From the NCBI GenBank assembly GCA_028281495.1, contig JANQJU010000024.1, forward strand, positions 1 to 54,396: DNA of 54,396 bases. The letters run 5' to 3'. This document shows, in pieces, positions 25,022-32,243 of this stretch (its first letter is position 1; each line of letters opens with the position of its first letter). The translations under genes were made by a program, and so were the position numbers. The notes beneath the pieces are model-generated. The model ran no database searches. It worked only from the letters and a program-made list of their open reading frames with translations, and was not told the DNA's origin. This stretch comes from SAR324 cluster bacterium (GTDB lineage: Bacteria > SAR324 > NAC60-12).

Positions 25022-25387
25022 TTATTCTGGCATTTGTGAAGAATGGTGCTCTACAATCATCCAGCGTTCGCCATTCCAACGATAGACAAAAGTGAACCGT
25101 GCCTGCACGGCAGTACCATCTTTGAATGTAAAGGTATAGATGCCAGAGTTGATGGCAATCTGGCCAAAAATACGTACATTGGCTTCGTTGATTTTGCCCT
25201 TGGGACCTTTGGCAAGAAAATTCACAAAATAGTCTTCAATTTCTTCGTGGTTGTGACGAACCTGATTGGACACTGTTGGAAGGAGAATAGCGTTGTATTC
25301 ATAGAGAGCTGCGACTTTCTTAGGTTCTCCTGTCTGTAGGGCAAGGTTCCACTCATCGAACAGGGATGTAATTTCATTTGTATTCAT
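25022..25387 (-). CDS. SnoaL-like / CaMKII-association-domain protein (SgcJ/EcaC type)
   Basis: The 121 residues form a single NTF2-like cone domain: 'ITSLFDEWNLALQTGEPKKVAALY' at the start, 'YFVNFLAKGPKG' in the middle and 'RFTFVYRWNGERWMIVEHHSSQMP' at the end, which is the hallmark of the DUF4440/CaMKII-association group. Members bind small ligands or act as dimerising modules with no common reaction. It is the last gene in the direction of the thrS cluster but separated by a stem-loop and about 100 bp, so it may be independently transcribed. Confidence 0.8.
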   Translation of the reverse strand: MNTNEITSLFDEWNLALQTGEPKKVAALYEYNAILLPTVSNQVRHNHEEIEDYFVNFLAKGPKGKINEANVRIFGQIAINSGIYTFTFKDGTAVQARFTFVYRWNGERWMIVEHHSSQMPE

Positions 25388-25450
25388 AATTAAGTCCTTT
25401 TTATTAAATCCTTTTTAGAATAGTTAGGTTTTTTCTTAAATATCCTTACA

Positions 25451-25475
25451 TCCCCGCTGCAAGAATCGGCGGGGA
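25451..25475 (-). terminator. Inverted repeat downstream of the thrS cluster
   Basis: TCCCCGC and GCGGGGA form a 7-bp GC-rich stem around an 11-nt loop in the gap between the 71-residue gene and the SnoaL-like gene. No T-run follows on the minus strand, so termination would be inefficient. A second, AT-rich dyad, GATGTTA-N8-TAACATC, lies at 25483-25504. It overlaps the end of the 71-residue gene and might bind a regulator. Confidence 0.4.
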
Positions 25476-25494
25476 ATTAATGGATGTTAAACAA

Positions 25495-25710
25495 TTATAA
25501 CATCTTTTGTGCCTGCATAAACCAGCTAAGTACTTTTTGAAGGTGTTGTTGGCCATACAATCGAGCAAGTTGTCGCGTATGAGAGTCTCTGTCATTTTGC
25601 AATGAAGATATTCGTTCCTCTATAAAACTTGAGGTTAGGTCCAGCCCGCACTCAACAACAATGCAGTGGCGCCATTCTTCGTAACTTTGAGGTATTATAG
25701 ATTTTCGCAT
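25495..25710 (-). CDS. Small protein of unknown function in the zinc-starvation operon
   Basis: The 71 residues are soluble and fairly rich in charged residues and Gln, with 'SYEEWRHCIVVECGLDLT' followed by a helical half ending 'LYGQQHLQKVLSWFMQAQ'. Two Cys and several His are present, but no standard metal motif. It starts 11 bp after thrS in the same orientation and is very probably cotranscribed. I recognise no named family. Its real-gene status rests on the operon position, protein-like composition and the tight spacing. Confidence 0.6.
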   Translation of the reverse strand: MRKSIIPQSYEEWRHCIVVECGLDLTSSFIEERISSLQNDRDSHTRQLARLYGQQHLQKVLSWFMQAQKML

Positions 25711-25721
25711 TTGTATTACTC

Positions 25722-27719
25722 TCAGGGATAGAATGATTCTGCTGTTTTTAAAGCTTGTATTGATGCTTCAAGCGCTTGTTTTTGATCAATTACGTCGGGT
25801 GGTCTACAGTTTTCTAGAAGGTAATCTAAGGAACTTTCGATATCAGCAAAGCTGACTTGGTTTCCATTAAGCAAACGTAGATTCACTTGACCACTTGCAA
25901 GCTCATTCGCTCCAACAATCACCATAAAGGGGACTTTTTTAAGTGTTTGTTGGCGAATTTTATAGCCCACCTTTTCTTTGCTATTGTCTAATTCAACGCG
26001 AAGCCCAGACACCTCGAAGGTATTGCTCAAACGTGTGGCATAGTCACCGAAGATTTCCGAGATGGTCAAAACCGTGACCTGCACCGGTGCCATCCAAGCA
26101 GGTAGTTTGCCGGCATAGTGCTCAATCAATATGCCAGTAAATCGTTCAAGCGAACCAAACAAAGCACGATGTAACATGACCGGTGTTTGTTTATGGCCGT
26201 TTTCATCGATATATTCCAAAGCGAATCGATTCGGCAAATTCATATCGACTTGTAACGTGCCACACTGCCAATCTCGCCCGATGGCATCTCGTAAAACAAA
26301 CTCCAATTTCGGCCCATAAAATGCGCCCTCTCCTGGATTCAATTGATAGTCCAATTGTAGGCTTTGCAAGGAATCTAGAAGCGCTGCTTCGAGTAAATCC
26401 CAGGTATGGTCGTCACCCATGCGGTTCTCAGGTCGTGTGGATAATTTAGTACTCACCTCGTTAAAACCAAGTTGTTGGTAAATATCGAGTACTAAACGAA
26501 TAATTTGAGTACATTCATCCAACATTTGATGTTTTGTGCAGTAAATGTGGGCATCGTCCTGGGTAAAGTGACGCACACGGAGCAAGCCATGCAATGCACC
26601 GGAAAGCTCATAGCGATGCACTTTGCCAAACTCAGCCATACGAATTGGCAAATCTCGATAACTTTTCAATCCATGTTTGTACATCAGCACACTCCCCGGA
26701 CAGTTCATCGGTTTGAGTGCCAGTGTACGCTGGTCAGGTGTGTCCGTTGTGTACATGTGATCTTGGTAATTCTGCCAATGTCCAGATTTCTCCCATAAAC
26801 TTCGATCCATCACATCAGGCGTATTGACCTCAGTGTACCCTGATTGTCGTTGACGACGGCGCATGTACTCAATGAGTTGCTGAAAAAGGGTCCATCCCTT
26901 AGGTTGCCAGAAAACAGCGCCTGTTGCCTCTTCATGAAAGTGAAAAAGATCCAACTCTTTACCAAGGCGGCGATGGTCGCGTTTTTCCGCTTCTTCCAGC
27001 ATCTTCAAATAAGCGCGCAGATCTTTTTTGTTTCCCCATGCCGTACCGTAGATTCGTTGAAGTTGTTCGTTTTTAGAATCACCACGCCAATAGGCTCCAG
27101 AAATCTTTGTTAATTTCATATTTTCTAGGAAACGTGTGTTAGGCACATGGGGCCCACGACACATATCAATGTATTCTTCATGAAAATACAAAGCCATCTG
27201 CTCCTCTTCGGGCATATCAGCAATGAGTTGTAACTTATAACGTTCCTGCCTGGCTTCGAAGGTTTCAATGACTTTTGTTCGAGGCAATACCTGCTTAACG
27301 ACATCATAATGCGTGGCAATCAATTGTTTCATACGCTCCTCAATCGCCATCAAATCTTCGGAATTAAAAGGACGTTCGTAAGCGATGTCATAATAAAAGC
27401 CATTTTCGATAACTGGGCCAATTACCATTTGCGCGGTTGGATACAATTGCTTGACCGCATGGCCTAACAGATGGGCACAGGAGTGACGGATAATGTCCAC
27501 ACCTTCAACATCGTTAGAAGTGAGAATTCTGATATTGGAATCCTCAAATATAGAATCACAAGCATCAATGAGTTTGCCGTTCACCTCACCTGCTATGGTA
27601 CTTTTTGCTAATCCGGGACCAACACTTTCTGCAATATCTATAACCGTAGCACCTGAAAGTAATTCTTTTGTTGAACCACTAGGTAGAGTGACAGATATGG
27701 GCTTTCTACTTTCGTTCAT
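25722..27719 (-). CDS. thrS: Threonyl-tRNA synthetase (paralogue placed in a zinc-starvation operon)
   Basis: The 665-residue enzyme is complete: TGS domain (about 4-62), editing domain with His79-x3-His83 and 'YIDMCRGPH' (Cys187, His191), catalytic core and anticodon-binding domain from about 560. The active-site zinc ligands are kept at Cys340, His391 and His517, a constant offset of 6 from E. coli C334, H385 and H511. It is therefore not a zinc-free form. A Zur-linked extra ThrRS is known from other bacteria (for example cyanobacteria), where it sustains charging when zinc is scarce. Here it follows folE2 by 16 bp. Whether another thrS exists elsewhere cannot be seen from this window. Confidence 0.93.
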   Translation of the reverse strand: MNESRKPISVTLPSGSTKELLSGATVIDIAESVGPGLAKSTIAGEVNGKLIDACDSIFEDSNIRILTSNDVEGVDIIRHSCAHLLGHAVKQLYPTAQMVIGPVIENGFYYDIAYERPFNSEDLMAIEERMKQLIATHYDVVKQVLPRTKVIETFEARQERYKLQLIADMPEEEQMALYFHEEYIDMCRGPHVPNTRFLENMKLTKISGAYWRGDSKNEQLQRIYGTAWGNKKDLRAYLKMLEEAEKRDHRRLGKELDLFHFHEEATGAVFWQPKGWTLFQQLIEYMRRRQRQSGYTEVNTPDVMDRSLWEKSGHWQNYQDHMYTTDTPDQRTLALKPMNCPGSVLMYKHGLKSYRDLPIRMAEFGKVHRYELSGALHGLLRVRHFTQDDAHIYCTKHQMLDECTQIIRLVLDIYQQLGFNEVSTKLSTRPENRMGDDHTWDLLEAALLDSLQSLQLDYQLNPGEGAFYGPKLEFVLRDAIGRDWQCGTLQVDMNLPNRFALEYIDENGHKQTPVMLHRALFGSLERFTGILIEHYAGKLPAWMAPVQVTVLTISEIFGDYATRLSNTFEVSGLRVELDNSKEKVGYKIRQQTLKKVPFMVIVGANELASGQVNLRLLNGNQVSFADIESSLDYLLENCRPPDVIDQKQALEASIQALKTAESFYP

Positions 27720-27735
27720 AAAATTGAGTCCTGCT

Positions 27736-28656
27736 TTAAATGTTCTTATCTATTGTCTTTAACTTACGATCAATGACAACAGCATTATGAGCATGTAAGC
27801 TTTCCTGGTGTTCTACTTTAAACCAATAGTCTTTGACGAATGCCATTTGTTCTATACTATTTTTTATACGCCTAGCTGCGTCTTCACAAAACATAAGATT
27901 GGCTGCGTTTAACCTTGCAAACTCTTGCTCATCGCTTCGCTTTACTGCCGTTTGTACGGGGGTACCAATGACTTCCTCAAATTGAAAAATCAGCGATGAC
28001 AAGTCCGGCCAATCGTCACTTTCCACAGAGAGTCGAATATAGGCATAAGAACGTTGACTGTGTGGCGTAGCGACGGAACCTGATTGGGATTGTACCCATT
28101 CCATCAGATCTGATTTGTCGATTGTTGAACCCGGAAAAGCTCGATGAATGGCCCTGGCGTACAGTTGCTGTGCGAGCGACGCTGAGCATGGGCAAGTACT
28201 TGAATAAGGTATTGTGATTTCAAACTCGTAGAGGAAGTTCTGTTTGTTTTTTTCAGCACTGATCGTGATGGGGTACGACTGATAACCACTTGCATCACTC
28301 AATAATGCTGGCTTTTTTAACAGCAGGTCGAATGCAAGTTTGATTTTAGCTTCGTGACCCATTCCGCGCTGGGAACGGATCATCTCGCCTAACAAGTGAT
28401 CGATATTTTCCTTGTTGCACTCAAGTTCTGCCAATTGATTGATCACTAAATGAACTCGTGACATGTGAATGCCTTTAGCACTTGGTGCTTCGAGGCTGAC
28501 ATAGACATTGGCTTTCGCCGCAATGGTCTGCAACTTGTCATCTTGCACTTTCATTGAAATGGGTACTGCAATATCTTCCATACCTACCCACTGCAAAGTT
28601 GATGGGGTTTCAGCATTTCTATCGGACGCGACATCCGGTAAAGCGCGCATTAGCAA
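27736..28656 (-). CDS. folE2: GTP cyclohydrolase IB (zinc-independent type)
   Basis: FolE2 makes dihydroneopterin triphosphate for folate and queuosine synthesis and can work with metals other than zinc, replacing FolE in zinc starvation. The 306 residues carry the FolE2 blocks 'QWVGMEDIAVPI' near the start, 'KGIHMSRVH' (61-69) and 'TIPYSSTCPCSASLAQQL', in which Cys155/Cys157 include the metal-binding cysteine, then 'ATPHSQRSYAYIRL' and 'ARLNAANLMFCEDAARRI'. It is intact. Its presence beside zur is one of the strongest markers of a zinc-limitation regulon. Confidence 0.95.
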   Translation of the reverse strand: MLMRALPDVASDRNAETPSTLQWVGMEDIAVPISMKVQDDKLQTIAAKANVYVSLEAPSAKGIHMSRVHLVINQLAELECNKENIDHLLGEMIRSQRGMGHEAKIKLAFDLLLKKPALLSDASGYQSYPITISAEKNKQNFLYEFEITIPYSSTCPCSASLAQQLYARAIHRAFPGSTIDKSDLMEWVQSQSGSVATPHSQRSYAYIRLSVESDDWPDLSSLIFQFEEVIGTPVQTAVKRSDEQEFARLNAANLMFCEDAARRIKNSIEQMAFVKDYWFKVEHQESLHAHNAVVIDRKLKTIDKNI

Positions 28657-28742
28657 TTTCGTTCTCCTAAATTATCGGTTAAAGGCGAGTCGTTTCGACG
28701 GCACTGATACAATGAGCGCATCTTTAATTAATGTGGAATGAA

Positions 28743-29165
28743 TCATGACGGTACTTCTCCAGAAATAAGCACCAGCTGCTGTTCAATATCTACTTTCAAA
28801 TAAAAGCAATCGAGGCGCCCAGTATGGCAAGCTGCACCAGCCTGATCGACCAAGCACAGTATGGAGTCACCATCACAATCAAAAGCCATAGAAACAAGTG
28901 TTTGTGTGTGTCCGCTTGTTTCGCCTTTTATCCATAATTGCTTTCGACTACGAGACCAGTAAGTCATGCGCTTCGTAGACAATGTCAGTTCTAACGATTC
29001 CAAGTTCATCCAAGCAAACATAAGTACTTCTTTGCTTTTAGCATCTTGTGTAATAACAGGAATTAATCCTTGCTCGTTAAATGCAAGCTCATCGATGACT
29101 TCGGTCAATTTAATTGCAGAGTTATCTGGTGCCTGTTCAAGCTTTTCAAAATATATACGCTTCAT
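28743..29165 (-). CDS. hisI: Phosphoribosyl-AMP cyclohydrolase, zinc-regulon paralogue
   Basis: HisI hydrolyses phosphoribosyl-AMP in histidine synthesis. All signature elements are present in 140 residues: 'MTYWSRSRKQLWIKGETSGH', the Mg-binding 'DCDGD' (96-100) and the zinc ligands Cys97, Cys113 in 'ACHTG' and Cys120 in 'CFY'. There is no fused HisE domain and no other his gene nearby, so it is a stand-alone copy of the type often duplicated under Zur control. It lies between zur and folE2. Confidence 0.93.
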   Translation of the reverse strand: MKRIYFEKLEQAPDNSAIKLTEVIDELAFNEQGLIPVITQDAKSKEVLMFAWMNLESLELTLSTKRMTYWSRSRKQLWIKGETSGHTQTLVSMAFDCDGDSILCLVDQAGAACHTGRLDCFYLKVDIEQQLVLISGEVPS

Positions 29166-29261
29166 TTCCAGGGGTTACTTTTAAGTTTTTGGCTGATGGC
29201 AGACAGAATTGAATTGTGGCTGTGTTTTTGAGTATTTGAAGATTTTATTTTTAATGGTTTT

Positions 29262-29723
29262 CTAAGCGTTATCCGCCATGCAGTCGTCGCAAATACAATT
29301 CATTTCTAATTGCGGGCTAGCAAGATGAAAACCTGCCTGTTCTACAGTTTGCTGAAGTTCAGCTATCGTTGATTTGTTTATGGTGATTTCTTTAACTTTT
29401 CGGCATTGCCCACAAATCAAAAATTGAGGTACGCCGTGGTCGTGATCAGAAGTGATATACTCACAAGCAACATACTTGTTAGCTAGGTTTAACTTATGAA
29501 CCAAGTGCTCGCCCTCAAGAAAACCTAGAATTCGATACATTGACGTCGCCGACAGGATTTTACCAAACTCTTCTTTACAGATGCCTATTAGCTCGTAGGC
29601 AGACAGAGCTTTTTCGGAATGCAATAATCCAATTAGCACCTGTTTTCGATTATCCGTTAAGCGTGAACCGTGAATTTTGCAGTGCTGTTCAGCATGATCG
29701 ATAATGTGTTCTACATTTTTCAT
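29262..29723 (-). CDS. zur: Fur-family zinc uptake regulator
   Basis: The 153-residue repressor has a winged helix at about 20-85 ('LTDNRKQVLIGLLHSEKALSAYELI', 'SATSMYRILGFLEGEHLVHKL') and a dimerisation/metal domain with 'SDHDHG' (His94, His96), C104-x2-C107 and C145-x2-C148, the structural zinc site. 'HKLNLANKYVACE' resembles Zur more than Fur. Being embedded among hisI, folE2, thrS and DUF1826 makes the Zur call secure. With zinc bound it would shut off this cluster and probably the znu genes. It starts 32 bp after the DUF1826 gene. Confidence 0.92.
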   Translation of the reverse strand: MKNVEHIIDHAEQHCKIHGSRLTDNRKQVLIGLLHSEKALSAYELIGICKEEFGKILSATSMYRILGFLEGEHLVHKLNLANKYVACEYITSDHDHGVPQFLICGQCRKVKEITINKSTIAELQQTVEQAGFHLASPQLEMNCICDDCMADNA

Positions 29724-29755
29724 TGACGTTTACGTGTCTAAATTCACCAAGGAGA

Positions 29756-30469
29756 TTAGTTAACAAAGTCTAGAGTCAACAGTAAACGATACTCACCAGC
29801 TGATAGGGTAGGCGAGCGATGAACTAAGCCCGCATTTTCATTCCCTTCCCAGCTTTCACCTTTTAATAATGCAACATCGCCACACCTAAGTTGTTGAATG
29901 TCACTCGGGTTCTGAAAGAGGCCAGATTCACTATCGGATTGTCCATTGCTTCCAAGTCCCAATTTTGTACGATCCACCACCTGATGGGGTAACCATTCTG
30001 TTGCTAAGCCTTGATAGGTGGTAATGAGGCGACAAGGGACTCTATCAGCATGGAATTTCGGACACATAGCCCGATCCATTGCAATCAAGCGCAAGCCTGC
30101 ATGCGTAAGTCCAAATAAACAGCAAAACATATCCACGAGCTCTGCTATATTTTCACTCAATTCGAATTGGTCAGTAGTGCCAAGGATTTGGCGAACACTT
30201 GAAAATGCACTTTGTGATGAGACTGTCATAATCGCTTGAAATGTAGGGTTCGATGCTAAAAAATTCCTAACAGAACTCTGGAGTGTTATCGACAACTCAC
30301 GCTTCCAGGTGACGATATTGGTTTCTTCTTCATAAATATTGGTAAAAATTAGAGGCTCTTCGCCCTGTGCTAGGCGTCGAAGCTTTACAGGCGCATCTGC
30401 AAAAGGCTCAGAGCTAAGTTTTTTTGAGTTTGCTGAAATCATATGAATGAGTACCCCTAAGTTTAGCAA
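29756..30469 (-). CDS. DUF1826 family protein
   Basis: The 237 residues match DUF1826, a family found almost only beside zur and other zinc-starvation genes in proteobacteria. Recognisable blocks are 'FGLTHAGLRLIAMDRAMCPKFHADRVPCRLITTY' region (a potential metal site with Cys, His, Asp and Cys), 'GLATEWLPHQVVDR' and the C-terminal 'GDVALLKGESWEGNENAGLVHRSP'. The pattern resembles 2-oxoglutarate-dioxygenase-like cupins, but the reaction is unknown. An alternative ATG at 30442 would leave a 34-bp gap to the HD-GYP gene instead of 7 bp. Confidence 0.88.
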   Translation of the reverse strand: MLNLGVLIHMISANSKKLSSEPFADAPVKLRRLAQGEEPLIFTNIYEEETNIVTWKRELSITLQSSVRNFLASNPTFQAIMTVSSQSAFSSVRQILGTTDQFELSENIAELVDMFCCLFGLTHAGLRLIAMDRAMCPKFHADRVPCRLITTYQGLATEWLPHQVVDRTKLGLGSNGQSDSESGLFQNPSDIQQLRCGDVALLKGESWEGNENAGLVHRSPTLSAGEYRLLLTLDFVN

Positions 30470-30476
30470 TAGTGTC

Positions 30477-31823
30477 CTAAGAAAGTTTGATACTCATGAA
30501 GACTTCCAATGCGTTAGAGCCGAATTCTTCTTCATGATCCACGTCTTCTTCAATTTCTAGATCTTTTTCTTTTTCTAAATCAACCAGCTCGTGGTTGCTT
30601 ACCATGTTTCCATCAGCATCTTTTACAATAACAATTTTCGGCTTTTCGGGATCATTATCTGACTGGTCCATCACGTATGCTAAAGAATCATCGGACAGCC
30701 GTACTAGAGAACTGTTAGGATAGGTTCCCACCGCTTCTACGAAGTCATTCCAAGCATTGGGGTCAAATTCAACTCCAGCGAGACTATCAATGTATCGTAT
30801 CGCAGCTCCCGGTGCCCAGGATTTCTTGTAACTTCTTCTTCCGATCAGTGCTTGGTAGACATCAACGATACATAGAAGCTTACTTTCATACATTAAGTCA
30901 TCTATAGAAACCCCTTTAGGGTAACTAGAGCGCATTGTGTTGTCATACTTTACATGATGATAATGAGCCATATCGACGATAATGTCTTTCATGTCCATTG
31001 AAGCGAGGAGCTGAGCACTCATCACAGGGTGAGACTGCATCAATTTCATTTCTTTACTGTCTCGCTCAAAACGTACTGTACTGTCTAAAATGTCTTTTGG
31101 AATCTTGGATTTCCCAAAATCGTGGACAAAACCAGCAAACATCGACTCTTCTTCATCCATAAATGCGGGGGTTTTCCCTTTTTTCCGGCAGATTTTGTAG
31201 TAGGCATTATGAAAAATAGCAGCAACGTCGACACAATGAGCATAAGTCTGATCACTTCTTTTCAAAGAACCAATGGCTAAAATGGCATCTGTCGAAGATG
31301 ACTGAACAATGTCATCTACATAAGCTTTAATATCGGATGTTTGAATTTTCCCCGTTCTTCTAGTGGCGTCTAAGCTATCTTCAATAGCATCCGATGCACC
31401 TTCTCTTTTTTTGACACCTTCCTTAACTTTTTCAACCAAATCTCCTGCTTTGGCCACGGCTTTTTTGTAATCCTCGCTCTTAGCACCATATACTTTTGCT
31501 ACCTTAATTCTAACCTCAAACCCTAAAAAACCCCTCTTTTTTAGAGCGTGTATTAGACCATCAGTAACTAGGGTCCTTTTTTGTAACTGCTTTGGAAAAT
31601 CGTAAATTTTACGAACGGTATCTTTAGGAAGAACATTATTGATCGGGCATTCGATAGTTTTAGAATTGCGTATAACGCGAGCTTTAGTACCAGCAAAGTT
31701 TTTCTTGATGAAAGTAGTCGTATTTTCATCCATACTTTTGTACGCCCCTGAGAAACGAGTATAAGCAAGTATTTCCATGTTTGGAGTTAAATTTTCTAGG
31801 TTCACGGTTTTAATTTCAGACAT
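30477..31823 (-). CDS. HD-GYP-related phosphohydrolase domain protein with a degenerate GYP motif
   Basis: The 448-residue protein has an N-terminal DUF3391-like region (about 5-80) and an HD domain at about 180-350. The metal pair is kept in 'FVHDFGKSKIP' (His234-Asp235) and 'DVYQALIGRRSYKK' matches the 'D.yDAl...RpYr' block. The GYP segment reads 'HYHHVKYDNTMRSSYPKG', so the cyclic-di-GMP motif HHE..DG.GYP is poorly conserved. It may hydrolyse c-di-GMP, another nucleotide, or act as a sensor. A highly acidic C-terminus follows. It is 7 bp upstream of the DUF1826 gene, which places it at the head of the zinc operon, with a Zur-box-like palindrome about 235 bp before its start. Confidence 0.78.
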   Translation of the reverse strand: MSEIKTVNLENLTPNMEILAYTRFSGAYKSMDENTTTFIKKNFAGTKARVIRNSKTIECPINNVLPKDTVRKIYDFPKQLQKRTLVTDGLIHALKKRGFLGFEVRIKVAKVYGAKSEDYKKAVAKAGDLVEKVKEGVKKREGASDAIEDSLDATRRTGKIQTSDIKAYVDDIVQSSSTDAILAIGSLKRSDQTYAHCVDVAAIFHNAYYKICRKKGKTPAFMDEEESMFAGFVHDFGKSKIPKDILDSTVRFERDSKEMKLMQSHPVMSAQLLASMDMKDIIVDMAHYHHVKYDNTMRSSYPKGVSIDDLMYESKLLCIVDVYQALIGRRSYKKSWAPGAAIRYIDSLAGVEFDPNAWNDFVEAVGTYPNSSLVRLSDDSLAYVMDQSDNDPEKPKIVIVKDADGNMVSNHELVDLEKEKDLEIEEDVDHEEEFGSNALEVFMSIKLS

Positions 31824-32056
31824 CCTTTAACCTCGAAACGGCATTGTTTCCTTCGATCTATGAGAAGTTCTACCAAAGCTCTTATTTGATCATAATTTGT
31901 TACGCATTCTTAATCACTTTTTACTAAGACCTAATCGGCCTTCTCCGTGCCAACGAAGACTAAAATTACAGTAAGGGGAAGCTTGTCTGTATGGAGCATA
32001 ATCATTTCTTGCTTGATTTGGTTATGCCAGCAGGAGAATATCTCGAAAGTTAGTAA

Positions 32057-32078
32057 ATGATACGTTGTAACATATCAT
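32057..32078. promoter_or_regulatory. Zur-box-like palindrome between the HD-GYP gene and ydiJ
   Basis: The 22-bp sequence is an imperfect palindrome with 9 of 11 half-site positions matching. Its core GATACGTTGTAACATATC differs at two positions from the GATATGTTATAACATATC type of Zur site described for proteobacteria (recalled). It is the only such site I found in the zinc region. It lies in a 420-bp gap between divergent genes, ~235 bp before the HD-GYP gene and ~165 bp before ydiJ, and could serve either. The rest of the gap shows no gene I can support. Confidence 0.5.
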
Positions 32079-32243
32079 GTTTATTGGAGCAGAACCCCAA
32101 TGTCTAGACAAAATTTGAACATTTTGTACCAGCCTAAGGCGCTTCAAGCAGTTGATTGACCAAGATATTGAAATCGTTTTGTGAAGTTTCTCTCAACGAT
32201 CTCGCACTCAATTTTAACCTAATTTTTTCTATTAAATGCAATC

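Noticed and set aside
25483..25504. GATGTTA-N8-TAACATC dyad as a second Zur box
   Set aside because: The half sites resemble Zur half sites but the spacer is 8 nt instead of the expected shorter centre, and it overlaps the end of a gene rather than a promoter.
31991..32053. 20-codon plus-strand ORF near the Zur-like palindrome
   Set aside because: It has a purine-rich stretch upstream but no recognisable composition or coupling to a neighbour, so support is too thin.
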